From NCBI RefSeq assembly GCF_014356525.2, contig NC_052508.1, forward strand, positions 58,937,441 to 59,001,440: DNA of 64,000 nucleotides, in the 5' to 3' direction. The stretch's first letter is position 1. The number at the start of each line of letters is the position of its first letter. The notes beneath the pieces were generated by a model, which searched no databases, was not told the DNA's origin, and saw only the letters and a list, made by a program, of their open reading frames with translations. Shown in pieces: positions 46,716-58,260 of this stretch. Source of the DNA: Nilaparvata lugens. Lineage: Eukaryota > Arthropoda > Insecta > Hemiptera > Delphacidae. The position numbers were made by a program, and so were the translations under genes.

Positions 46716-47881
46716 AAATTATATAATCATATATATGATCAGTGACTTCTTTAATGAAGATAGGCTACTATTGTGATCTGTGACATTGCCATCATGATCA
46801 AGTGAAGTGTGGTCTGTTTGACCAGTGTTTTTTATTTCTGATGTTGAGATATACCAACTGACGCGATCTATCCAGGAATGGCCTGGTCTTTGATCGAGAT
46901 ATTGGATAATGGCATACCAAAGACCTTAAAGATCTCTTTAAGGTCTTTGTGGCATACCGTACGGTAAGTACGTTTTTAGGTGGGTGATGGATTTTAGCCT
47001 ATAAACCTGATACCATAGATGTCACTATATTATAGGATCATTCAAAGCATTGCGATTATTGTTTATTGTTGACACTTGTCGCTCATATGAAAAGTTGATG
47101 TGAAAGAGAGGACATTTTTAACTTTACGAGGGAAACCAAGAGAGGAGTATTTCTAAATATAACCCGTTTTTGAACATGTATTCTATTACATCCTAATTAC
47201 CCCTTATTGGAACTTCCGTCAGGAACTCCTCACCAATAAAAGTCACAAGAATAATTGAAGAGACTTGAGTTGTCAAAAAATAAAAAAATCCAGTTTATAG
47301 TGGATCTTAAGTCTCTTCAATTATGGAAAAGTTCCACAACGTCATACGTATATTATTATTTTTATGTCGTAAATTAACGTGCTAAGATTAATTCATTATT
47401 GTTGAATGTATATCAGAAAAACAGTGATAATCCTGTTTAAATCTGATTGATAAGCCGCCTTTTTCTACGTCTTTAGCGCTACCTAGCGACAGAAACAAGC
47501 AATATTGGTCAGCTGGTTACTTGTCACGTGATCTCTGACGTACCGTATTAATTTTCGTGGTGACATGCAAATGGTTATGATTTGCGCATAGGAACTAACA
47601 TAACCTCACAAACTATCAGTGTAGACATTAATTTTTTGTAAACAAACAACTACATTATATTTATAATATTATTATCAATACTGCTGCTGTAGAGAGTAGA
47701 GATCTGCTCTCACTTTCTTGGACAGATTGAATACCGGTAACGTAATTGATATTTCCTAATTTAAGTAACATTATCATTTCTACTAAATATTTTCTTTTGT
47801 AATAAATTATATTTTCAAAAGTGAGCCATTCACAATAAAGATTGATAATTCATTATTCTGTCCACAGTTTGAGAAAAAAAA
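46716..47881. other. Region upstream of the OGFOD3-like gene, with two hairpins
   Basis: A perfect 14-bp-arm hairpin lies at 46919-46948 (aaagaccttaaaga/tctttaaggtcttt) and a 16-bp-arm inverted repeat at 47251-47266/47309-47324. A possible acceptor (ctgtccacag) at 47859-47868, just before the ATG, hints at a non-coding first exon further upstream. Confidence 0.5.
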
Positions 47882-47988
47882 ATGCCTCGCAAACAGTTGA
47901 GAAAAGATGGGGATTCAAAGATCGGATCTCGGAAGAAAATAGCCAAACTATCTCCATCTGATAATAGAAAAGATGAGTCCAAGTCCAA
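47882..47988 (+). CDS. OGFOD3-like exon 1
   Basis: ATG after an A-run. Basic stretch MPRKQLRKDGDSKIGSRKK. Donor GTAAGT after codon position 2, completed to Lys by the next exon. Confidence 0.8.
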
Positions 47989-50900
47989 GTAAGTCATTAA
48001 TAAAAATACCTGAGTCAAGTCTTATGGTAGAATAGGTCTAGAATAACTGCCTTTATTTTTCTTAGGGAGCGAAGTTAGGGCTCAATCGGCCCTCTCTTAC
48101 ACTCAACTAGCCTATGTTACATGATAACATACTTATGCAAATATTGGGAACAGTTTCGTATCAGGTGTAAGTATTAATTGGTATTAAAATAAAATATCGA
48201 ATGTTGCACCATATAATGCTGATAACTGAATAGATACTGATATAGGTCTAATGTCACACAACTGTATCCCTAATATTTTTTATTTTGCTTTCCATTCAAT
48301 TGATGTTGACTGTTCATCTCTTTTTGCTTGTTACTCTTGAGGCTCGTATTAAATTAAGCCACCAGTCGGTCGCCAGGGACCAATCTACTGGTTGATAGAG
48401 TCTCCATTTTACTCAGTGGAGGAATGAGAGGACAACAGACGCATTAGCTAAACATCGAGTGATATATGTGATTCCTACAGGCAAGGATGTCTTCATAAAG
48501 TTGAAAATTTACCAAAGAAACGAAGTTGAAAAGTAGAGAAACTTAAATAAATGAATACCTATTATTGACATAGCTTAAAATATGTCAACCCTACGACAAG
48601 GACCAAGTAAGGTCCACGTCCAGAAACAGTCAATATCCAGATCTCTGGTCATGACTAAGTAGAGAAGTATGAAGTAAGTAGTCATTGAAGGCCCTTCAAT
48701 GCACAGTGAAACACCAGGATTGACTACTGGGCTGACGACATAAGAGAGACATCAGCCGGGCGTCTGGCTGAAAAAATCTGGCGTCGCGGCTTGCGACCCT
48801 ATGTAATGAGCGCAGTAAAAACAAATGCCTCCCGACTCACTGAGACAATTGTCGTTCCACCGGTTGCTTAGACTGTTGGATAATACAAGTCTTATGACTA
48901 TAGTCCATACATTACTTTTGACTTGGGGGGGGGATATGCAGAGCAGAGAAAGAGGGATACAACGGCGGCGATGTTGCCGTTCTAAAGCGGCCAGCGATCT
49001 CTAATTTCTAGTGAGTTTTCAAGTGCTCATGATACACATACGAAGGTTCCTCTCTGAAAGCACTGAGTCGACTAAGTTAATCAACAAATTGGCAACTGCG
49101 CTTTGACTCAATTCATCACTGTGATTGGCTGATCTCTCTCCGGATATCCCGTCCAGGTCAACAGTAATTTTGTATGGACTATAGTCCTCATGTTGACTCT
49201 GTCGCTAGCAGTTGCGTATTCTCAAGGCTAGCTATGCTAGCTGCGAAGCCCAACTAGTTTCAAGAAATAATTATTATATCATTCAGAGAGGTAGAAATTT
49301 TCGTAAAACCAGTATTGGCTTCATGTTTTAACTCAAAATTAGCGTGGGTGATGCGGCGTGATCAGGCCATATACGGAAAGTTGAGCGTTAGTCTATCGGT
49401 CTATAATGACTATGTTCTATCCTCAATTGAGGAGTGGTGGTGAGTGAGTAGGTTCCTTTTGCATTGCAGTGAATCTGAAAGCTTCGCTCTTGGGAGCGTT
49501 GTTTTTGCCAGTTTTGGTTCGATCTGATGAGGCTATTGAGCTGCGTACACATACACGCGCTTCCAACCAGCACCGAGCACGCTCCGCCCTCGTACCGCCT
49601 TCGTTCCTCCATCGAACCACAGTCGCGCCGCCTACGCACCCACCATGAACGTTACGGAAGATGTTAGCTCTTCTCGCGTTCCCCGGTCGAACCACTGTTG
49701 CTCCCCGGTCGATCATCAATCGCTCTGCTGGAGTGACGTTCGGTTGCGGAGCAGAGCGAAAGTCTGTACACACCTTTGCTTTTACAAGCTTGTTTTATTT
49801 TTCAGTAGCAGGTAACCCGTGCTTTGCAAGAGCTGTTTGAAGCACAAATGGGTTGAATGTAGTTTTATTGTTCCATGATGATATTGAGAGTTTTAACAAC
49901 TGTATTAATAATCTTCAATGAAGCTTTTTGTCTTTTGAGAGTTAATTTTGAAATTACTGTGCGGGGCGGGGGGTTGGATTTGCCAGGAGAGCTGGCCCTA
50001 GGTAAGTTTTGAGGCTACGCCACTGGTCGTTAACCCAGCCTGGTTGCACTTGCCATCCACACTGCAATGTGATCAGTACCCAATCAAGACCACCGTTAAC
50101 CAGCGACATATCCATGATCGAAATTGAAATTATTAACTGAAATAAACAAAATAAAAACTATAAAAATCAATTAAAAGAAGTAACGCAATAATAATTACGG
50201 TAATTGACCGAGCGAAGTGAGGTCTAAGATTCAAGTCGACGGTTTGGCATTTCTCTTAGGCCGGTTACAGAGCTCGACCGACCGTCAGTGCGTACGTCAG
50301 TCGCACTTGTCTTTTTCATGTTTCCGTTCAGAGCAGGACTGACGGCACGCACGCGCACGGTCAGGACCATGCGTTTTATACAGCGTATGAAAACCATCGG
50401 TCGAGCTCGTGCGCATCCGTTCCATTGGTCGACTGACGCGCTATTGAAGCAAATAGAAGCTTTCAGAGCTGTACTGGTCGCAACATAACCAATGTGCTGA
50501 CACCTCTGCCCGACAATCAGCTGATATTGAATTGAATAGCATAAATAATGAATTCAATTAATAGTGTCATATTTGAATTCAGAGTTTTTTCTATACATTT
50601 CTTCAATCATTTCTAAATGTTTTATTTTAAAAAATCATATATTATTAATATTATCTACATTTATTTGATCCGTAGCTTAAAGTGACTGCAAGTGTTTCCA
50701 ATGGTGATACAAGCTCGAAATAACTCATAAAAATCTCTGATGGAGATACTGAAGTAGTTGAAAAATGTATCTTCACCCCAAGCAATGATGTTTATAATGG
50801 TACTAAATTCCCTTTGAAATGCTCTTTGGGCGACCATCGGGTGAACTTGATATCTACGTCTTTTAATCTTTCGTTTAAGAAGATAATAAGCTGCAATTAA

Positions 50901-53900
50901 ACAATCTGTAAAGGCGTCCATTTTGTGAGTCAGAAAAACTGATGTATGGTAAGGATGGTGCATACGCACTGACGGTCGGTTGAGCTCTGAATGTGTAAAA
51001 CTGATTGATCGATGCGTACGGTCAGGATGGTACATACGCACTGACGGTCGGTCGAGCTCTGTAACCGGCCTTAATGTTTAAATTTTTATATGTTGCGCAT
51101 TTACGGCGAAACGCGGTAATAGATTTTCATGAAATTTGACAGGTATGTTCCTTTTTAAATTGTGCGTCGACGTATATACAGGGTTTTTGGAAATTTTGCA
51201 TTTCAAGGATAATATAAGAGGAAAAAGGAGCCTCCTTCATACTTCAATATTAGAGTGAAAATCAGACTATAGAATTATTCATCATAAATCAGCTGTCGAG
51301 TTGACTATAAATTGCATGCCATGACGCATGCGATTCAATATCTCAATGTAACGTAATAATAATAATTAATAAATAACAATTAGGCCTAAAGCTACACAGA
51401 AAAACCAACAGAACAGACGAAAAAAACAGGAAACAGCACACATTGGTTGATTTGTTGGATGGGTGATTTGCCAGAGCTGATCTTCATTGGCCTAAGCTGG
51501 GCTGGCCACCGCTCGGAAAAAATCGGAGCGATGGCCAATGATGGCCAGCACTGGCAAACCACCCACCCATCCACACTCTGGCGCTCATCTTCATTGAGCC
51601 AACCTGTAGATGCGGCATTAGGACTAGTGAGTCACCTAGGGAGTAGGGTGGCATTGGTTCTTATTGTTCTCTTTACACTAGGGTTGCCAGACAGGCAGAC
51701 GATCCTGTTGTCCCAGCATGCTTTACTTAGGACGACGATGCTCGGTCTCTTGCGTCCCACTGGTGGCTTAATGTATTGCACGAGGTTACTTTATACTCTA
51801 CCGGTACCTATAGGTATTAACTTTTGTCAATTAAAACGTCTAATGCTATTATGACACTAAAATATTTTTCATCGTTTTATGTTGTCAACTTCTCCAATCG
51901 GCTTCGACAGCAAAAATATGTAGTCATGCTCTATTTCGATGGTGATGTTGTGAAATCTCTCCATAATAAGAAAACAAAGATATTGTCAAATTTCACTAAA
52001 AAAGTGAAATTTTCACTAAAAAAGATTTTTAGTGAAATTTGGCAATATCTTTGTTTTCTTATTATGCTCTATTTCGTTTCTTTGTTGTTGAAAGTTTTGC
52101 TCTGTCGAAAGATTGTGAGTGAATATTGAAAATGTGTCAGTATTCAGCTGAATTTAATTTAGAGAGTCGATGGAAAAGATTATTATTAGATTCATGGAAA
52201 GGATAATAATTATTGGATTAAATTATAACACATGAGAGATAAGAGATTGAATTAAAGGATTGATAGGAGATAATCCAATCAAATTTCTCATGAGGTAATT
52301 ATAGACACCAAGCAGAAACTAACTATTGAGAAAGACGTAGGCCAACGACAGCTTCATAATCATTTCCATAAATTGAAATTGAGACTGGTTATTAGGAGTT
52401 GACAGAATTAATTATTTCCCCTAATCTGTTCGGATTCGAACTTGCATCTGGTGCTGGTGTACCTCATTCAGTTGGATCTCTTTTCTATAATACCACAATC
52501 TAGTGATTTATCCTATCTTATTTTTGTGATTATTGTTATGTAGAATAATTTGTATGATGTATTTTGTTGCGGAAATGAAATTTACTACATTATTCACCAC
52601 TGAAGTTTTCATGTTTAATGATGTCTGGTATTTGATTGATGTCGATTTTGATGAAATATTTCTAATTCCCAGTACAAATCTTTCCACAGGAATAATTCTA
52701 ATACAAGCTTCAACTTCAAACTGCAATTGAAAATATTTTGCTTCAACTGCGTGATTTGCCTTGCTGCCTCCATTTATTTGTATCCGTACTATTTCTATTT
52801 GAGAGAAAGACATCTCGCCAAACATACTGATCACGTTAATCTGCAAAGAGTAGATGTTCCTTGTTCGGAAAAATATCGAACAGAAATTGAGGCTTTTCCA
52901 GGTATCACACTAAACATTATCTTACTCAATATCTTATCAAGCATAGAGCACTTTCTAATTTTAAAATCTACAAGTAGGTGTACATTCAATTTAATTGTTT
53001 TGAAATATTCATTTTCAATTCAAATTATTCGTCAACCATTTTAGGGTCGGTTTTATTGCATTTAAATAGTACCGTATATTCCAAGGGTGTGATCACATTG
53101 AACGTGCAAGTTCACGCTTGGTTATGCATGACAGATGAGAAACAAACTATGGAAAGAGCAATTGGAAGACTCACACTGAACGCATGTACGTATTGGCTGC
53201 GTTCAGTGTGGGTAGATGCATGCATGTCACAACGTCTTTGTATGGCTCTTTCCAGATTTTGTTTTTCAGCTCTTGCATGATCAGACATTCACTTGAACAT
53301 ATTCAATGTGATCACACCCATAATATCTCAAAATACTATTGGAATTTATAGGATATCATCCGGTTTTCTTATTAGGCTTTACAACATTATTCTTCTACCA
53401 AATCATAGATTTCAAATTTCTCTCATATCGCTTGTTAAATTATTGACCGAGCGAAGTGAGGTCCAAGATTCAAGTCGACGGTTTGGCATTTCTCTTAATG
53501 TTTATATGTTGCCCATTTACGGCGAAACGCGGTAATAGATTCTCATGAAATTTGACAAGTATGTTCATTTTTAAATTGCGCGTCGACGTATGTACAAGGT
53601 TTTAGGAAATTTCGCATTTCAAGGATAATATTAAAGGAAAAAGGAGCCTCCTTCATACGCCAATATCAGAGTAAAAATCAGACTATAGAATTATACATCA
53701 TAAATCAGCTGTTTAGTGGACTATAATACTACCCGTTCAAAAACATTGAACATATTGAAAATATATCTTTCCATCAACGTTGTAGACAGTTGCAACCAGA
53801 CCTGATAACAGCGCTCACATTCCGGGACGACACGTCACGGTACGATAGGACAGAAAGCTCTATGTCCATCTAGGATTTTTTCTAGACATTTCAAATTGAT

Positions 53901-56900
53901 AAATAATTTATCAATTTTTGAAAAAAAAACATAACAACAGATCAATGTAACTTACTGAGCGCGAAGTCTACTGTTCACAGAACTACTAGTTATTCTACTT
54001 TCGTTTTTATTCAATGTTAAACTTTGAATGTAGATCTTATATAGGATTTCGAATTATTCAATAAACAAATGATTTTTTTTTCATTGAGTTTATTCGAAGT
54101 GAGTATTTGCATACCAAATGCTTCAAAAAGTGATCACACCCTCAAAACAGTGTAAGGATTTTCATATTCTATTCATCAATCCCTTTTCAATAATTTCTGG
54201 TCGAGTGGAATCATATCACAGCAGTTGACTGTACTGCTACATACATTGTCGAGTTAAACCTTAAGTTAATGCTAGTTCCCGATAAGATTGAATTCCAATC
54301 AAATGATCAATACAACCTATCTGTGGCATTATCTATAAATGTGAGATTTGTTTCACATTTTAGAATAAGACTAGCCTACCTTATGAAACTCCAAAATGCA
54401 TCTATTCAGGCATAATATATCTGTTTCTATTGATAGCATGTCTTTCTTTACAAATGTTTTTTTTTTATTTATTTTCACCGATTTGAGACATTCTCAAATA
54501 CCAATGAAAATGTTGCTTGTAATGTTTTCTGACATAATCATTCATCTTCCAGACAAGTGAGAGGAAAAATACAATCTGCAATCGCTCAACACTTTGGGAT
54601 CGACGAGAAAGTACTTCATCTCACTCATCCAACTTTTTTCTCTCGTCTCACATCCATCCCTCCCTCTACGCCTCACGATGAGTACTGGCATCCTCACGTT
54701 GATAAGGTTTGTAATGCCCTTACTCTGTCAAGTTTATGTTAATACTTGGACCGAACTGAATTGAATTGAGTTTATTTAGTCAAAATTATATATATGTTTG
54801 CAGCACAAACATAACAACAGTGTAAATAAAACTTGAGACATCATGACTTATGGAGTAATATAATAAGTTTGTATAATAATTATACAATAGCATTAAATCT
54901 TATAATTTTTATAAGAAATAATCAAGATTGGTATTCATAAATAAATCGTTTTAGGCTATATAGTTAACATCTGAGTACAACTCCACTGCTAGCAAAGATA
55001 CGGTACTGTACCAATTAATAATTGCCTACATATATCTATTAGGCCTGTTCGTCGGTCAATGGTATAACTATCAAGTTGATTTCAAATCAATAGTTCAAAT
55101 CCGGGTAACCGCTCAAAGTGAGTAGTTACAAATTCCTTCGGACTATTTTTGCGTGTGACCATAGGAGTATCGCCTCGAGTTAACAGTGAAATTTGAAACA
55201 AAAACGCCCTTTACAGTAATGACCGAAGAAAAAGCTATTGAATTGAACCTGTTTCAATCTTAAAATCAGCGATTTTATCCTCGGTTACCACCCAATGATC
55301 AATTCTTAACCTTCCAGCAGTCGCGCTGTTGTAAAAAGTACAACAGTGTCAGTTTTTTGCTGCACAAAACTATTGAATGGGGTTGTGTCAGTGAATGAGT
55401 CACCTATGCATTCCAAAACTTTCTCCCCATCACTCCACTGAGTTGCAGTATCAACGGAGCAATGGTTCAGTCTTTAGGTGCCATCTAGTCGCGACAGTGC
55501 ATAAGTAGTACATATGAAAGACAGTGCATATGATAGGGAAAGAGACTGCCAACGAACCAATAACACAGAATTGTTGGCTTTGCTTGGTGTACCTTATTGG
55601 GCTACAAAAAGGTAATCATGCAAATGTTCATAGGCGTAAAATAATCCAATGAGATGGAAATATTAATTATACAATTAGGCTAATTAATATGTTTTGACAG
55701 TAAACAGAGTATATAACACATAAAAAATATGATGTAAAAATTACAACACGCGACTGCTCGTGAGATTGAGTAGGGTGCGACTTCCGGAAGGTTAAGATAT
55801 GATAACTTCTTGGCACCAAAACATAATAAAATGAAAGCTGAAAGTAAATTGCCATTCTTTCTAAGCATAGTTTTGGTTCGTTATAGCTAATAGGGTACCG
55901 TGGTGGTTTTAGTCTCACGTTTTTCAGGTGAGTTACAAGGCTTAGTTGATCTCGTAAGTTTAATTTCATTTGATTTGTATGCCTATACATTTTTCCAGCA
56001 CTCTGTAAAATCAAAATGTTCAACATAATGTTACAAGATTCTATTCTATTCTCAGGGGATTTTCTATTTAGAACTTGTCTGAATCCATACCCGTATTCAA
56101 TGTTTTCAGGAAACATATGAGTCGTTCCACTACACTTCTCTGCTGTACCTCAACAACTTTGGAGACGATTATACGGGAGGAAGATTTGTTTTCATTGATC
56201 CAGATAATAGTACTCTAATAGTGGAACCAAAGAAAGGTTAGTAAATAAATAACTTGCTCGTTATAAATGACGCACATTATACAAATTCTGCATATTTATG
56301 AATTTATAGGAATAAAGTTTAATGAGCATATTTCAAGTTTTAATCAGGTCGTAGAAACAACTCTTGTGAAATTGATATCCTTACTTTGCCTGAAATTAAT
56401 AGAAAGTATTTTAGAACTTAAAATAAAAATACGTGAAAAATTACGTGAATGAGTAGGCTAAGATACATGTTTTATCATATTCCAGTCAAACAAATGATTT
56501 GTATCAGCCTATAATTCGAAAAAAAAATTTACTCTGGGAATACACTTACATTCACTGGTAGTCAAGTTTCTTATAAATTCCTAAAAATAATAGTCTAACA
56601 ATAAATATGCTCTCATTAAGGATTGAAAATGTCTAGATAAAACTTGAGTTACTTACATTCGTATGCAATCGTTTAAATAGGTGAATGTAGGTTTCATAAA
56701 ACATAGTTGAAATACAAATAAATGTAAAACATTCAGAAAAAAACAATGTTTCGTTGGATTTGACAGAAACATACTATTTGAATCTCTATGAAAAAATGTT
56801 GAAAAATAGTTTAGTATGTAGGCTACACTATCGTTCAATAAACTCGCGCTGTATAATATTAAAAATACATATTCTCATCTTATTCTGGAATTGAAATGTT

Positions 56901-57241
56901 CCTCCTTTGTATGATATTACATTCTATGAGTGAGAGAGGTAGATAGATAGATACTATTTTTTCATCGTGAAGGATACATTTTTGCAATCCAAGATATAGG
57001 TTAGAGTATCTATACTAACGTAATACACGTGGAGAGGGAAAGACTTGATGGTATAAAGCTGCTTATGAAAATGTATTTGAAGTAGAACTGTATTTTGATT
57101 ATTTGTGCAGGACGAGTGTCAATGTTCACATCGGGATGGGAGAACGTGCATCTAGTGGAACGTGTCTCTTCCGGCACCAGATACGCGCTCACCATTTCAT
57201 TCACCTGTGATGAGTCGCATGCTATCAAAGATCCCAGTTGA
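47882..57241 (+). CDS. OGFOD3-like 2-oxoglutarate/Fe(II) dioxygenase (one internal exon not found)
   Basis: Recognisable exons: 47882-47988, 52690-52901, 54553-54706, 56110-56236, 57111-57241. A basic N-terminus precedes one membrane segment (about residues 51-73), then VDVPCSEKY as in OGFOD3. The C-terminal dioxygenase fold has the iron ligands H-x-D in HPHVDK and His in WENVHLVE, and the 2-oxoglutarate Arg in GTRYALTISF. Family members have a further block (roughly 80 residues, including a conserved DLHSGAL-like stretch) between the second and third exons listed. I cannot find it, and the phases there (1 against 2) do not join. A type II membrane protein with a luminal hydroxylase domain is likely; substrate unknown. 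Confidence 0.88.
48000..49379. other. Intron 1 of the OGFOD3-like gene: no recognisable element
   Basis: Long intron (47989-52689). This part has no coding frame; 48350-49250 is less AT-rich than its surroundings and may be old repeats. Confidence 0.45.
49380..49787 (-). mobile_element. MITE, related to the fragment at 36606
   Basis: The right end reads on the minus strand ggtgtgtacagactttcgct and carries gatcgaccggggagcaac and a second ggttcgaccggggaac-like copy. Long open frames on the minus strand (49423-49773) come from composition. The left border near 49380 is uncertain. Confidence 0.6.
50259..51070 (-). mobile_element. PIF/Harbinger element (812 bp) with transposase N-terminus
   Basis: 36-bp perfect inverted ends starting ggccggttacagagctcgac, with TTA on both sides (50256-50258, 51071-51073). 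Copy 3 of the host repeat shows the uninterrupted site with one TTA at about 53499. The minus strand codes a Harbinger transposase N-terminus but no catalytic domain, so the element is non-autonomous. Confidence 0.93.
50661..50921 (-). pseudogene. Harbinger transposase N-terminal remnant
   Basis: From the ATG at 50921: MDAFTDCLIAAYYLLKRKIK, then RRRYQVHPMVAQRAFQREFS and FFNYFSISIRDFYELF. The R-R-Y-x-V-H-P, then F-x-x-L, then F-F-x-Y-F-x-M-S pattern is typical of HARBI1-like transposases. The frame ends before the DDE residues. Confidence 0.82.
51963..52065. repeat. Hairpin with 40-bp arms
   Basis: Arms 51963-52002 and 52026-52065 (ataataagaaaacaaagata against tatctttgttttcttattat) differ at one position, which would still pair as G-U in RNA. 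The loop repeats tttcactaaaaaa. Confidence 0.9.
52690..52901 (+). CDS. OGFOD3-like exon 2: membrane segment
   Basis: Acceptor tttccacag, phase 2 to 1. CVICLAASIYLYPYYFYL is the membrane span; then RVDVPCSEKYRTEIEAFP. Donor GTATCA. Confidence 0.85.
53085..53319. mobile_element. MITE, 235 bp, TIR gggtgtgatcacattgaa
   Basis: Perfect 18-bp inverted ends (53085-53102, 53302-53319) with further partial pairing inside. No clear target duplication. It sits in the intron where a dioxygenase exon is missing. A related gtgatcacaccct lies at about 54131. Confidence 0.8.
53442..53992 (+). repeat. GACCGA...GTGAGGTC family, copy 3
   Basis: Contains attgaccgagcgaagtgagg, the uninterrupted ttctcttaatgtttatatg, atttacggcgaaacgcggta, and ends actgttcacagaactactag. 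It lies in the same dioxygenase intron. Confidence 0.8.
54553..54706 (+). CDS. OGFOD3-like exon: iron-binding HxD
   Basis: Acceptor tcatcttccag; it starts with one base that completes a codon, so it needs a phase-2 partner. It encodes VLHLTHPTFFSRL and TPHDEYWHPHVDK. Donor GTTTGT, phase 0. Confidence 0.92.
56110..56236 (+). CDS. OGFOD3-like exon: core strands
   Basis: Phase 0 to 1. ETYESFHYTSLLYLNNFGDD then TGGRFVFIDPDNSTLIVEP, the jelly-roll core after the HxD pair. Donor GTTAGT. Confidence 0.92.
57111..57241 (+). CDS. OGFOD3-like last exon: distal His and Arg
   Basis: Acceptor tttgtgcag. GRVSMFTSGWENVHLVERVS then GTRYALTISFTC, ending AIKDPS and TGA. Confidence 0.93.
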
Positions 57242-58260
57242 ATAGTTGAACCTTGTTATCGGTTAGCCACCAGTAAGCCAAACATTTCTCATTCATTCCT
57301 ATTTTTAGCTACAAGACTGATTCAACTTTGTGATTTTCCACTATAATTAATTCTTTAAAAAGTAAAAATCAAATATTGGGAAGCGATGGTCGCGCTGATA
57401 AGCTATCGATTAGATAATTTGAGATCCATGCTCCACATTTTGTGAGGGAGACACCCCCAAATATCATTTATTCCATCGCTCCCCAGTGGTTAGGAACCCT
57501 CCTTAAACTTGGTTCCACTCATATCCCTTCTCATTTCCCAAGCTCAAGCCCGGAGATCATAAATATAGGCATAATTCTTAGTAAAAACGAAGAAATCATT
57601 CGCTCAATCTAGCACAAATATTGTTTTAAGCAGTTGAAAAATATTTCTATATAGATGATTTTTCTTCAACCTTTTCCTAGTTAGCAAAATTGCTTAGTAC
57701 TAATATTAAGGATGGCTTTGTCATAAGTGGGTCTTTGCCTTTTTAAGAGTGATCGAAGTCGTTCACCCTAAAGATTAAAGTCTTTGAATAATCATTCCTA
57801 CTACTTTCTGAGTAGATTCTCCACCAGAATATATATTCTTTAATTGGTTCTTCATCTTTGAAAGTGAAGAAATAGTTGAATGATCTCCAATAGAATTATT
57901 ATTTTAGAATAGGGAAGAAGAGACGTTTTATCGGTACCTTGTTTTTGTTTCTTTCTGTGCTGATAAAAAGATTGATAGCTACCCCAAATATTGCCATATT
58001 TGGTGCTCATTCCAACTGTATTCATTGTTATTATATCTACAAACGTTACACTTCTACTCCTTTTGTATTATTACTTCATAATATTTTTTACGCTTAAATC
58101 TTCAAATCTAGTGAGTTTTACGGTAATAAATAAATTTGTGCACTTCTAACAGAAAGCAGTTGATGAATAATGCAATGAAAATTTGTGTCAAACAGTTTTT
58201 CTGTAATCACTGTAATTGTTATGAATCTCAAGATTTGTACTTTTAATAAATAAAATAAGT
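57242..58260 (+). promoter_or_regulatory. Probable 3' untranslated region with polyA signal
   Basis: About 1 kb of non-coding sequence from the stop codon to AATAAA at 58245-58250 (ttttaataaataaaataagt). No earlier canonical signal of similar strength was noticed. Confidence 0.5.

Larger units (their letters stand above)
50202..51340 (+). repeat. GACCGA...GTGAGGTC family, copy 2, split by a Harbinger element
   Basis: 50202-50258 (attgaccgagcgaagtgagg ... tctctta) continues at 51074 (atgtttaaatttttatatg, then gcgcatttacggcgaaacgc). The insertion at 50259-51070 separates them. The right part fades out near 51340. Confidence 0.85.

Noticed and set aside
49423..49773. 116-codon Arg-rich minus-strand frame
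   Set aside because: Lies in a MITE shared with 36606-36692; frame due to base composition.
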